This document shows, one piece after another, positions 22,227-31,566 of a stretch of DNA of 64,000 bases (within the stretch, counting starts at the first letter, position 1; the number at the start of each line of letters is the position of its first letter). The stretch is from Nitratireductor sp. XY-223. GTDB taxonomy: Bacteria; Pseudomonadota; Alphaproteobacteria; Rhizobiales; Rhizobiaceae. The stretch lies in assembly GCF_004959855.1 (NCBI RefSeq), contig NZ_SPNT01000002.1, positions 858,520 through 922,519 of the forward strand, given 5' to 3'. The notes under the pieces are model-generated. The model searched no databases, was not told the origin of the DNA, and worked only from the letters and a program-made list of their open reading frames with translations. The position numbers and the translations under genes are program-made.

Positions 22227-22952
22227 ATGAGTAAAGTCGCAATCGTAACCGGCGGGACCCGCGGTATCGGAGCCGCCATATCGGTCGGCCTGAAGGATGC
22301 CGGATATTCCGTCGCCGCCAACTATGCCGGCAACGACGAGAAGGCCAACGCCTTCAAGGAGGAAACCGGTATCCCCGTCTACAAGTGGGACGTTTCGGAT
22401 TATCAGTCCTGTGTCGACGGTATCGCCAAGGTCGAGGCCGACCTCGGGCCGGTTGAGGTCCTGGTCAACAATGCCGGCATCACCAGGGACACGATGTTCC
22501 ACAAGATGACACCGGAAAACTGGAACGACGTGATCAACACCAACCTGACGGGCCTGTTCAACATGACCCACCCGGTCTGGCCGGGCATGCGCGACCGCGG
22601 TTTCGGCCGGGTGATCAACATTTCCTCGATCAACGGCCAGAAGGGCCAGATGGGCCAGGCCAACTATTCCGCCGCCAAGGCCGGTGACATCGGCTTTACC
22701 AAGTCGCTGGCGCAGGAAGGCGCGGCAAAGGGCATCACCGTCAACGCCATCTGCCCGGGTTATATCGGAACCGAGATGGTCCGCGCCGTTCCCGAAAAGG
22801 TGCTCAACGAGCGCATCCTGCCGCTGATCCCAGTGGGACGCCTGGGCGAGCCGGAGGAGATCGCGCGCTGCGTCGTCTTCCTGGCATCGGACGATGCCGG
22901 TTTCATAACCGGCTCGACCATCTCCGCCAATGGCGGGCAGTATTTCGTCTGA
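22227..22952 (+). CDS. phaB: acetoacetyl-CoA reductase
   Basis: SDR: VTGGTRGIGAAIS, NNAGITRDTMFHKM, NYSAAKAGDIGFTKSLAQE; follows phaA. Confidence 0.94.
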   Translation: MSKVAIVTGGTRGIGAAISVGLKDAGYSVAANYAGNDEKANAFKEETGIPVYKWDVSDYQSCVDGIAKVEADLGPVEVLVNNAGITRDTMFHKMTPENWNDVINTNLTGLFNMTHPVWPGMRDRGFGRVINISSINGQKGQMGQANYSAAKAGDIGFTKSLAQEGAAKGITVNAICPGYIGTEMVRAVPEKVLNERILPLIPVGRLGEPEEIARCVVFLASDDAGFITGSTISANGGQYFV

Positions 22953-22975
22953 TCCGGGTTCAACCGATGTTGCGA

Positions 22976-23001
22976 AACGGCGCCCGGCGGGCGCCGTTTT
23001 T
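22976..23001 (+). terminator. Rho-independent terminator after phaB
   Basis: ACGGCGCCCGGCGGGCGCCGTTTTTG hairpin plus T-run. Confidence 0.8.
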
Positions 23002-23191
23002 GTTTTGTGATTCGCGGGCGCCTGGCCGTTCCGGGAACGGGGCAACGGACCGATGACAGGCGATTTGCCCGAAACGTTAACACGCTGAGCCTCTCCATGC
23101 TTTCAAACCGTATCCAGTTCACCGGCTAACTAGTGGCGCGCGTGCAAATCAGCCCCCATATCTTGTGAGAACAGATCCGGAACCTTTGCAG

Positions 23192-23219
23192 GTCAGCGAT
23201 TCGTCGCCGATTCGTTCCG
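23192..23219. repeat. 28-bp direct repeat copy 1
   Basis: GTCAGCGATTCGTCGCCGATTCGTTCCG, identical to 23476-23503. Confidence 0.9.
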
Positions 23220-23268
23220 CTTTTGGTCGTATTCCTAACGGACCCGGCGATTTTTCGCGACGCGCCGA

Positions 23269-23283
23269 TTAAGCGATTGTTAA
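23269..23283. promoter_or_regulatory. candidate CtrA box (TTAA-N7-TTAA)
   Basis: TTAAGCGATTGTTAA exactly matches the TTAA-N7-TTAA core. Confidence 0.45.
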
Positions 23284-23475
23284 GAATATATCCGTGTTTA
23301 CAATCGGTTAACCATAACGCCCGCGCTCTGGCCCAGGCGGCCGGGAATTCGTTAACGGGCCGACCGGTTATTGCGTGCCGCGGGCAGCGGACCGGGACGA
23401 CGGGATTCAGCATATTGTGGCTTGCGGGCCGCGGAACGGAATATTTTGCCGTGAACAAAACCTGAATCGGCTTGA

Positions 23476-23503
23476 GTCAGCGATTCGTCGCCGATTCGTT
23501 CCG
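23476..23503. repeat. 28-bp direct repeat copy 2
   Basis: Identical to 23192-23219; contains or abuts four GANTC sites between 23464 and 23497. Confidence 0.9.
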
Positions 23504-23604
23504 TCCCTGTTCCAAATCTTAAAATCGGCCATGAAAATTGCAGTGTTCCGACCCATTTGATGTGCTAAGGCAGCACCGTTCAGTTCACAGATGTTTCCCA
23601 ATAG

Positions 23605-26600
23605 ATGCAGCAGAACCCCTCCCAATCCAACCAGCCCTTTGTCTTCAGTGGCCGCGGCGTGACGGCGGTGCTCGGGCCGACAAATACCGGCAAGACCCAC
23701 TATGCGATCGAACGCATGGTGGCGCACAGGAGCGGGGTAATCGGCCTGCCGCTGCGGTTGCTTGCGCGCGAGGTCTATGAACGGATCTGCGTCAAGGCCG
23801 GTTCGGCCAATGTCGCGCTCGTCACCGGCGAAGAGAAAATCGGCCCGAAGGACGCGCGCTACACGGTGTGCACGGTCGAGGCGATGCCGAAGGAGACGGA
23901 TGCCGAATTCGTCGCCATCGACGAGGTTCAGCTGGCCGGCGATCTCGAGCGCGGCCACGTGTTCACCGACCGCATCCTCAACCTGCGCGGCCGCGAGGAG
24001 ACCCTGTTGCTGGGCGCCGCCACCGTCAGGGGCATCCTGGAGAAACTGCTGCCGGGACTGACCGTCGTCTCCCGGCCGCGGCTGTCGCACCTCGCCTATG
24101 CGGGCGCCAAGAAGATCACGAGGCTTCCCCGGCGTTCGGCCATCGTGGCGTTTTCGGCTGACGAGGTCTATGCGATCGCCGAGCTGATCCGCCGCCAGCG
24201 CGGCGGTGCGGCCGTGGTCCTCGGGGCGCTGAGTCCACGCACCCGCAATGCCCAGGTGGCGCTCTACCAGCAGGGCGATGTGGAATACCTGGTTGCGACC
24301 GACGCCATCGGTATGGGGCTCAACCTCGACGTCGACCACGTCGCCTTTGCGCAGGACCGCAAATTCGACGGCTACCAGTTCCGCAGCCTCAATGCGGCGG
24401 AGGTAGGCCAGATCGCCGGCCGGGCGGGCCGGCACATGCATGACGGGACATTCGGCGTAACCGGCCGCGTCGACCCCTTCACCGACGAACTGGTGGAGCG
24501 CGTCGAGGGGCACGAGTTCGAGCCGCTGAAGGTGCTGCAATGGCGCAGCAAGCAGCTCGATTTCAGCTCCGTGCGGTCGCTGTGCGCCAGCCTCGATGAA
24601 GCGCCGACACTCGCCGGCCTCAGCCGGGCGCTGCCGGCGGTTGACCGGCAGGCGCTCGATCACCTTGCACGCGATGCCGACATCGCCGGGCTGGCGACCG
24701 GTCCGCTGGCCGTCGAACGGCTCTGGGATGTGTGCGCGCTGCCCGATTACCGCAAGATCACGCCGGCCCAGCATGCCGACCTGATCGCCACAATCTACAG
24801 CGACATCGTTCGGCACGGTTCCGTGCGCGAGGACTATGTCGCCGAGCAGGTGCGCAGGGCCGACCGGACCGATGGCGAAATCGACACACTTTCGGCACGA
24901 ATATCGCAAATAAGAACGTGGACTTATGCGTCGCACAGGCCGGGATGGCTGGCGAATCCGTCACACTGGCAAGAAAAGACGCGCGAAATCGAGGATCGAC
25001 TGTCGGATGCGTTGCATGAAAGGTTGACGAAACGCTTCGTTGACCGCAGGACATCAGTGCTCATGAAGCGGTTGAGAGAGAACGCGATGCTTGAAGCTGA
25101 AATTGGTGTTGACGGCGATGTCTTTGTCGAGGGGCATCACGTGGGGCAATTGAACGGGTTCCGTTTCACGCCCGACGCGAGCGCCGAGGGGCCGGACGCG
25201 AAGGCCGTGCTGGCGGCAGCGCAGAAATCGCTGTCGCTGGAATTCGAGGCGCGCGCCGCACGTCTGCACGCATCGGGCAACGGCGATTTCGCGCTCGGGT
25301 CCGACGGCTTCGTGCGCTGGATGGGCGATCCGGTCGCACGCCTGACGGAAAGCGACGAGGCGCTGAAGCCGCGTATCGTGCTGCTTGCCGACGAGCAACT
25401 GTCGCAGCAGGCGCGCGATGTCGTAACCGCCCGCGTCGAACGCTTTGTCGGGTTCCAGATCAGCTCGATCCTCAAACCGCTGGAGGATCTCGCCGCGGCC
25501 GAGGACCTCGAAGGCCTGGCCAAGGGGCTCGCCTTCCGCCTGGTCGAAGCTTTCGGCATCCTTTTCCGCCGCGACGTTTCCGCCGACGTGAAAGCCCTGG
25601 ATCAGGATGCGCGCGGCTCGCTTCGCCGCTACGGGGTGCGCTTCGGCGCCTATCATGTCTTCATGCCGGCGCTCTTGAAGCCGGCGCCGGCCGAGCTGAT
25701 CACGCTGCTCTGGTCGCTGCGCAATGACGGCTTCGAAAAGCCCGGATACGGCGAGATCACCGGCGCGCTCGCGGCGGGCCGCACCTCCATCGTCACCGAC
25801 CCGTCCTTCGAGCGGGAGTTCTACCGGCTCGCCGGTTTCCGCTTCCTCGGCAAGCGCGCCGTGCGTATCGACATATTGGAAAGGCTCGCCGACATCATCC
25901 GGCCGCTGCTGCAGTGGAAGCCGGACACGGGGCCGCGTCCTGACGGGGCCTATGACGGGCGCCGTTTCGTGACGACACCGGCCATGCTGTCGATTCTCGG
26001 TGCCACACCCGACGACATCGAGGAAATCCTCAAGGGCCTCGGTTACCGGGCCGACGAGGCCAGCGCCGAGGAGGTCGCCGCCCATTGCGCCGAGCTTGAT
26101 GCGAAGGTTGCCGAAAGTGCCGGCAAGGCCGGCGAGGATGCGCCGAAGGCGCCGGACGCCGAACCGGAGAAATCCGGCGAGAGCGAACCGGTAAAGGTCG
26201 AAGAGCCAAAGGCCGACGCGAGTGAGCCTGCCGAGGCCAAACAGGACGACAAGCCCGCCGAAGCGGACGACAAGGCAGTGGCGGAATCTGCTGCCGATGC
26301 CACCGGCGCTGCCGATGCCGCCGGCGCTGCCGATGCCGCCGGTGCTGCCGAGGCTGCGGGCGGTGCCGAAGCAGCCGGAACCACTGAAACCGCCGACGCT
26401 GTTGAAGCCGCCGAATCCACCAGCACCGCCGGATCTGCCGATGCCGCCGAAAGCAATGAGGCGCCGTCCGATTCCGAAAAGAAGGACGAAGAGGCTGCCG
26501 AACCCCCGAAACCGGTTCTCCTGTGGCGCCCGGCCGGCCGTACCGACGGCAATCGCGGACGCGGCCGACAACAGCAGCACAAGCAGGGCGCCGGGCGCGG

Positions 26601-26790
26601 AAAGAACCGCGGCCATCAGCGCGACGGCGAACGCGGCGGGTACAAGGGCAAGGCCGGTTTCAAGGGAAAGCCGAACAAATCCGGCAAGAACGGCGGCTTT
26701 TCGTCGCGTCCGCCGCGCCGCGACAAGCCCGTCGATCCGGATTCACCGTTCGCGAAACTGGCTGCATTGAAGGAGCAGCTCAACAAGTGA
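23605..26790 (+). CDS. Suv3-like DEAD/H-box helicase with Ala/Glu-rich low-complexity region and basic Gly-rich tail
   Basis: LGPTNTGKTHYAIERMVAH, EVQLAGDLERGHVFTDRILN, YLVATDAIGMGLNLDVDHVAF; C-terminal RGRGRQQQHKQGAGRGK... Confidence 0.9.
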   Translation: MQQNPSQSNQPFVFSGRGVTAVLGPTNTGKTHYAIERMVAHRSGVIGLPLRLLAREVYERICVKAGSANVALVTGEEKIGPKDARYTVCTVEAMPKETDAEFVAIDEVQLAGDLERGHVFTDRILNLRGREETLLLGAATVRGILEKLLPGLTVVSRPRLSHLAYAGAKKITRLPRRSAIVAFSADEVYAIAELIRRQRGGAAVVLGALSPRTRNAQVALYQQGDVEYLVATDAIGMGLNLDVDHVAFAQDRKFDGYQFRSLNAAEVGQIAGRAGRHMHDGTFGVTGRVDPFTDELVERVEGHEFEPLKVLQWRSKQLDFSSVRSLCASLDEAPTLAGLSRALPAVDRQALDHLARDADIAGLATGPLAVERLWDVCALPDYRKITPAQHADLIATIYSDIVRHGSVREDYVAEQVRRADRTDGEIDTLSARISQIRTWTYASHRPGWLANPSHWQEKTREIEDRLSDALHERLTKRFVDRRTSVLMKRLRENAMLEAEIGVDGDVFVEGHHVGQLNGFRFTPDASAEGPDAKAVLAAAQKSLSLEFEARAARLHASGNGDFALGSDGFVRWMGDPVARLTESDEALKPRIVLLADEQLSQQARDVVTARVERFVGFQISSILKPLEDLAAAEDLEGLAKGLAFRLVEAFGILFRRDVSADVKALDQDARGSLRRYGVRFGAYHVFMPALLKPAPAELITLLWSLRNDGFEKPGYGEITGALAAGRTSIVTDPSFEREFYRLAGFRFLGKRAVRIDILERLADIIRPLLQWKPDTGPRPDGAYDGRRFVTTPAMLSILGATPDDIEEILKGLGYRADEASAEEVAAHCAELDAKVAESAGKAGEDAPKAPDAEPEKSGESEPVKVEEPKADASEPAEAKQDDKPAEADDKAVAESAADATGAADAAGAADAAGAAEAAGGAEAAGTTETADAVEAAESTSTAGSADAAESNEAPSDSEKKDEEAAEPPKPVLLWRPAGRTDGNRGRGRQQQHKQGAGRGKNRGHQRDGERGGYKGKAGFKGKPNKSGKNGGFSSRPPRRDKPVDPDSPFAKLAALKEQLNK
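26290..26361 (+). repeat. ~4 x 18-bp in-frame tandem repeat (GCTGCCGATGCCGCCGGC)
   Basis: Visible tandem units encoding (AADAAG)n within the helicase linker. Confidence 0.8.
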
Positions 26791-26795
26791 TCGCG

Positions 26796-27179
26796 ATGAC
26801 CGAGAGCCGGCAACGCATCGACAAGTGGCTGTTTTTCGCGCGGATCGTCAAATCGCGCTCCCTTGCCGCAAAGCTGGCACAGGCGGGCCGTGTGCGCATC
26901 AATGGCGATAAAATCGATCAACCGAGCCGGATGGTCGTGCCCGACGACGTGCTGACCATAGCGCTTGACCGCAAGGTTCTGGTGCTGAAGGTCCTGCAAC
27001 CCGGCACGCGGCGCAGGCCCTATGCCGAGGCGCGGCTGCTTTACGAGGACCAAAGCCCGCCGCCGGCGGCCCGTGAGAGGGGGCTGGCGGCTCTGCCTCC
27101 CTACCGGGAAGCCGGCAGCGGCCGGCCGACCAAACGGGAACGGCGGCAGCTGGACAAGTGGAAATCTGCCGGCGACTAG
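26796..27179 (+). CDS. RNA-binding S4 domain protein (Hsp15-like)
   Basis: RQRIDKWLFFARIVKSRSLAAKLAQAGRVRINGDKI. Confidence 0.9.
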   Translation: MTESRQRIDKWLFFARIVKSRSLAAKLAQAGRVRINGDKIDQPSRMVVPDDVLTIALDRKVLVLKVLQPGTRRRPYAEARLLYEDQSPPPAARERGLAALPPYREAGSGRPTKRERRQLDKWKSAGD

Positions 27180-27415
27180 CGACTGTCGCGCGCCGGGTGC
27201 GACAATTTGTAACAGACGCAAGATCGTCCGCGCTCCGCCGCTTTGACGACAGTGATTTGCTCACGGGCGGCAGAAAAATTAGAACGTCGTTTCTGGAAGA
27301 AAGGCGCGGTGCCATGCGACACCGTGCTGTATAAGCGGCAGTCTTGCCAAGGCAAAACAAAGCCGCTACCTGAACGTCGGACCAACAACAGACGAAGACC
27401 CACCCGGAGCCGTCC

Positions 27416-27754
27416 ATGACATATATCGTCAACGACAACTGCATCAAATGCAAATACACGGACTGTGTGGAGGTCTGTCCGGTCGACTGTTTCTACGAAG
27501 GCGAGAACATGCTCGTCATTCATCCGGACGAGTGCATCGATTGCGGGGTTTGCGAGCCGGAATGCCCGGTCGAGGCGATCAAGCCGGACACCGAACCGGG
27601 TCTTGAGAAGTGGCTCGAAATCAACACCGAGTTCGCGGAGAAATGGCCGAACATCACGATCAAGAAGGATGCGCCCGCCGATGCCGAGAAATATGACGGC
27701 ATGGAAGGCAAATTCGAGAAGTATTTCTCGGCCGAGCCCGGCGAGGGCGACTGA
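27416..27754 (+). CDS. fdxA: ferredoxin FdxA (7Fe type)
   Basis: [55 protein letters not shown]. Confidence 0.96.
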   Translation: MTYIVNDNCIKCKYTDCVEVCPVDCFYEGENMLVIHPDECIDCGVCEPECPVEAIKPDTEPGLEKWLEINTEFAEKWPNITIKKDAPADAEKYDGMEGKFEKYFSAEPGEGD

Positions 27755-28172
27755 GCGGATTCATGTCCCTTTCGTGCCCGGTTTCGGCCGGTCCGGCGGG
27801 GTCACCTTGAAAATGTTCATGAATTAACCAATATTGTGATTGGTGCTTGCAGCGCTATTGTGCAAGTGCGGCAAAACATTGATTCGCGCTGTAATTTGTG
27901 GTACTTATATAGAACTGACCATAGGCAGGTTCTATGAGCCTGTCGGGATTGCCACAATCACGGAAGAAAAACATCCCCGCGAACCGACGTTCTTTTGGCA
28001 GCAGCTTGATTGTCCGGCTGTCAGTTATGGACGGATGTTGATTGTCCGGATGTGCCATCGGCCCCGATCATTCGAGGCGGACGGACCGCAGTTAAAGGTC
28101 CGACCTTGACGTCAGTCCAACAGTACCCAACCCGGCGGTCTCCGGGACTGTAATAGGGAGTATAAAAAACGT

Positions 28173-28757
28173 ATGACAACCCAGCAGAAAAAGTCTTCTC
28201 AGCGTCAGGGTTTCAAGACCAACGAGTATATTGTCTATCCGGCCCATGGTGTCGGCCAGATCGTGGCTATTGAAGAGCAGGAAGTCGCCGGCCACAAGCT
28301 GGAGCTTTTTGTTATCGATTTCGAAAAAGACAAGATGCGGCTCAAGGTTCCGGTTGCCAAGGCGTCCTCGATCGGCATGCGCAAGCTCGCCGAGACGGAC
28401 TTTGTCGACCGTTCGCTCAAAGTTGTGCAGGGACGGGCGCGGATCAAGCGCACCATGTGGTCCCGCAGGGCGCAGGAATATGATGCGAAAATCAACTCCG
28501 GCGACCTCATCTCCATCGCCGAGGTCGTGCGCGACCTTTATCGCGCGGACAACCAGCCGGAGCAGTCCTATTCCGAGCGTCAGCTTTACGAGGCGGCTCT
28601 CGACCGGATGGCGCGCGAGATCGCGGCGGTCAACAAGCTTTCGGAAACCGAAGCGGTGCGGCTGATCGAGACCAATCTCAACAAGGGTCCGAAGCGCGGC
28701 AAGGCGGCCAGCGACGACGGCGCCAATGACGGTGAAACCCAGGAAGCAGCCGCCTGA
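28173..28757 (+). CDS. CarD family transcriptional regulator
   Basis: FKTNEYIVYPAHGVGQIVAIEEQEVAGHKLELFVIDFEKDKM. Confidence 0.94.
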   Translation: MTTQQKKSSQRQGFKTNEYIVYPAHGVGQIVAIEEQEVAGHKLELFVIDFEKDKMRLKVPVAKASSIGMRKLAETDFVDRSLKVVQGRARIKRTMWSRRAQEYDAKINSGDLISIAEVVRDLYRADNQPEQSYSERQLYEAALDRMAREIAAVNKLSETEAVRLIETNLNKGPKRGKAASDDGANDGETQEAAA

Positions 28758-28833
28758 TCGACCGGTCGGCCGGGGTTCACCGGAAAGTGAACGCGGCGTC
28801 TGTGCGACGCTGAATCCGGCAAATTGATGCGAA

Positions 28834-28860
28834 GACCCGGTCAATGACCGGGTTTTTTGC
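28834..28860 (+). terminator. Rho-independent terminator after carD
   Basis: GACCCGGTCAATGACCGGGTTTTTTG. Confidence 0.85.
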
Positions 28861-29072
28861 GTATTTTACTCAGGTTTTTCTGATTCGGAAACGATTGGTT
28901 CCAAATCGTGAACACAGCGTTTCCTTGTAATTGCGGTGATCCGCACACACGATTGTTACGTAGGGATAGAGCGTTTGCCCGTAGTATTGGGGCGTAGCGG
29001 GTCCGCATATCTCCGGCCCATCGGAAGAGACGAGTTGAGCGTTTTTCGAAAACATTCAATCAGGAGTGCGAT

Positions 29073-29933
29073 ATGAGCGGAGTTCGTGCTGGAAATGACA
29101 TGATCAAGGCTGCCATGGCGGCGCCTTATCTCGACCGCGAAGAAGAGCATGAGCTTGCGGTCCTTTGGAAAGAGAAGAAGGATCAGGAGGCCCTGCACAA
29201 GATCGCGACGGCCCATATGCGGCTTGTCATCTCCATGGCAGCGAAATTCCGCAATTTCGGCCTGCCGATGAACGACCTCATCCAGGAAGGCCATGTCGGC
29301 CTTCTGGAGGCGGCCGCGCGGTTCGAGCCGGATCGCGACGTGCGTTTCTCGACCTACGCCACATGGTGGATCCGCGCCTCGATCCAGGACTACATCTTGC
29401 GCAACTGGTCTATTGTGCGCGGCGGCACGAGTTCGGCGCAGAAGGCACTGTTCTTCAACCTGCGGCGGCTGCGCGCGAAATTGTGGCGCAGCAACGAGAA
29501 CATGGGTGAAAGCGCCATTCACCAGGAAATCGCGCTGGCGGTGGGCGTCAATGTCAAGGATGTCGCCGTCATGGACGCGCGGCTCTCGGGTTCCGACACG
29601 TCGCTCAATGCGCCGGTCTCCGATTCGGAGGCACCGGGTTCAGACCGGATCGAATTCCTTAAGAGCGACGATCCGCTGCCAGACGAGCAGGTCGGCATCA
29701 TCATCGACCAGGAACGCCGCTCCGAGTGGATCAGGTCGGCGCTCGACAAGCTCAATCCGCGCGAGATGAAGATCATCCAGGAGCGGCGGCTGAGCGAGAA
29801 CGGCGCGACGCTGGAAGCGCTTGGTACCAGCCTCGGCATCTCCAAGGAACGGGTGCGCCAGATCGAAAACAGGGCGCTGGAGAAACTGAAGGTCGCGCTC
29901 GAAAAAGACGCGCCGGCCATCACCAACCTCTGA
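29073..29933 (+). CDS. rpoH2: RNA polymerase sigma-32 family factor (RpoH2-like)
   Basis: FRNFGLPMNDLIQEGHVGLLEAAARFEPDRDVRFSTYATWWIRASIQDYILRNWSIVR. Confidence 0.9.
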   Translation: MSGVRAGNDMIKAAMAAPYLDREEEHELAVLWKEKKDQEALHKIATAHMRLVISMAAKFRNFGLPMNDLIQEGHVGLLEAAARFEPDRDVRFSTYATWWIRASIQDYILRNWSIVRGGTSSAQKALFFNLRRLRAKLWRSNENMGESAIHQEIALAVGVNVKDVAVMDARLSGSDTSLNAPVSDSEAPGSDRIEFLKSDDPLPDEQVGIIIDQERRSEWIRSALDKLNPREMKIIQERRLSENGATLEALGTSLGISKERVRQIENRALEKLKVALEKDAPAITNL

Positions 29934-29967
29934 CCGGCACCGCGATAAGCGGTCAATTCAGCAATCA

Positions 29968-29998
29968 GGCCCCTGCCGCTCTGCGGCGGGGGCCGTTT
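29968..29998 (+). terminator. Rho-independent terminator after rpoH2
   Basis: GGCCCCTGCCGCTCTGCGGCGGGGGCCGTTT hairpin. Confidence 0.7.
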
Positions 29999-30663
29999 CA
30001 GTTGAACAGGTACGTTTTTATCCTGGCATATCCATAGCCGATGTGGATGCGCTGGATGTGCCCGACGGCGGTCAGGTCGCGCCGGCGGAGCGCGGTGACA
30101 AGATCCGCGAGCTCTTCGACAAGCGCATGCGCGACCTCGGGACCGACTTTCTCGGCGACCTTGTACCAGGTGCTTGCGGCCTGGTAGTAGGTCTGGCGCC
30201 AGAAGGACCGCAGGACGGCATTGCCGATCAAATCGGTGATCAGCTGGTTGAGCCGGTGATTGATGACGACATATTGCCTTTCGTCGAAATCGCCGACCAG
30301 CTGCTTCGCCTCTTCGAGCATGATTTCGGCGCGTTCGATATGCGAATCCAGGACATCGGCCGGGCTAACCGCGCCGATAAGCGGGGCGAGCTGCAGGCGC
30401 ATCTCGTAGACCTGGGCGATCTGCCGGTCCGAAAGCTTGACCACCACCGTGCCGACGCCGTTGCGCGATTCAATCAGCCCGAGGTGGCTGATGCGGCTCA
30501 GGGCGTCCCGAACCGGCGTGCGGCTGACGCCGAACTCGGCTGCAAGGCCGGCCTCGCGCAGCTGGTCGCCCGGCTGGTACTGCAGAAAGCAGATGCGTTC
30601 CAGGATGATGTCCTGCAGGTCGGCCGCGCCCTGGCGTCTTTCGTCGTGTTCCGGCATATCCAT
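29998..30663 (-). CDS. GntR family regulator with FCD domain
   Basis: GDQLREAGLAAEFGVSRTPVRDALSRISHLGLIESRNGVGTVV wHTH plus helical FCD. Confidence 0.88.
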   Translation of the reverse strand: MDMPEHDERRQGAADLQDIILERICFLQYQPGDQLREAGLAAEFGVSRTPVRDALSRISHLGLIESRNGVGTVVVKLSDRQIAQVYEMRLQLAPLIGAVSPADVLDSHIERAEIMLEEAKQLVGDFDERQYVVINHRLNQLITDLIGNAVLRSFWRQTYYQAASTWYKVAEKVGPEVAHALVEELADLVTALRRRDLTAVGHIQRIHIGYGYARIKTYLFN

Positions 30664-30696
30664 GCTTATACCGGCCTTTCCTCCGGCGTTCCCCGA

Positions 30697-31425
30697 TCAG
30701 TTGGCCAATAGACCACCGTATCCCCCGATTTTGTCATCGATACCGGCCAGCCGCAGCATGTCCCACATCAGCGCCTGGTTCGAACAGATCACCGGTTTGC
30801 CGATTCGCCGCTCCAGGGCGTCGACAATATCGAGGCTGCGCAATGCGCCGCAACTGATGAACAGCGCGTCCGTATCGGGCGTGTCGAGGCCGGCGGCAAA
30901 TTCCGCGATGTAATCCGGCCGGACGCGGATCATGTCGCTGTCCTTTTCAAGATTGAGGCCCGCGATCGCGGTGACCTCAAAACCGCGATTTGCCAGGTAG
31001 TCGCACTCGCGGCGGTTGATTTCGTCGAGATAGGGCGTTGCGACGGCGATCTTGCGCGCACCGACATGGCGCAGCGCCCTCATCACCGAGGTGATCAGCG
31101 ACGTCGGTTCCGCTGCCGGCGCGCCCTTCTTCAGCTGTTCAAAAACCCGGTCCTCGCCTATGACGAGGCTGCCGGAGGTGCAGGCATAGGCGATGACGTC
31201 GAGGCTCCCGTCGGGCAACAACGTGGACGCGGCCCCGGCCAGGTCGCCAGCCTGGGCCGACAGGCTCTCGATCGTGATGCTGTCGGGAATGGCGGCGCGC
31301 GTGAAATGCAGTCCGACGCCGTCGGGGCCCAGGCGGAACATGTTCTCCTCGATGGTCTGTTCGGTCGCCAGGAGCACGAAACCCAGCTTGGCGCGGGGGT
31401 GTTGTCCGTCGTCGAAGATCTCCAT
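30697..31425 (-). CDS. Asp/Glu racemase / maleate isomerase / arylmalonate decarboxylase superfamily protein
   Basis: CTSGSLVIGE and FISCGALRSLDIVDALERRIGKPVICSNQALMWDMLR (two-Cys racemase fold). Confidence 0.8.
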   Translation of the reverse strand: MEIFDDGQHPRAKLGFVLLATEQTIEENMFRLGPDGVGLHFTRAAIPDSITIESLSAQAGDLAGAASTLLPDGSLDVIAYACTSGSLVIGEDRVFEQLKKGAPAAEPTSLITSVMRALRHVGARKIAVATPYLDEINRRECDYLANRGFEVTAIAGLNLEKDSDMIRVRPDYIAEFAAGLDTPDTDALFISCGALRSLDIVDALERRIGKPVICSNQALMWDMLRLAGIDDKIGGYGGLLAN

Positions 31426-31495
31426 TCAATGCCCCATTGCTGTACACAAATAGATCGCCACTAGTCTTCTAATCGCATAATTATACAGATTGACA

Positions 31496-31517
31496 GCTTA
31501 GCTGTACATAGCTAAGC
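31496..31517. promoter_or_regulatory. 22-bp inverted repeat, candidate GntR operator
   Basis: GCTTAGCT-GTACAT-AGCTAAGC, perfect 8-bp arms in the divergent promoter region. Confidence 0.55.
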
Positions 31518-31566
31518 GTTGGCGTGAGGATAGAACGAAAGCTGCGCCGAAAACGGAGTGACGGTG

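Noticed and set aside
25054-26616. 520-aa minus ORF (and 23407-24936) opposite the helicase
   Set aside because: Shadow ORFs; the hydrophobic Gly/Leu-rich appearance comes from the reverse complement of the Ala/Glu repeat region.
27902-27915. ACTTATATAGAACT upstream of carD, resembling the GntR operator
   Set aside because: Lacks the CTTATATAAG palindrome core and is unrelated in context; probably a chance AT-rich promoter element.
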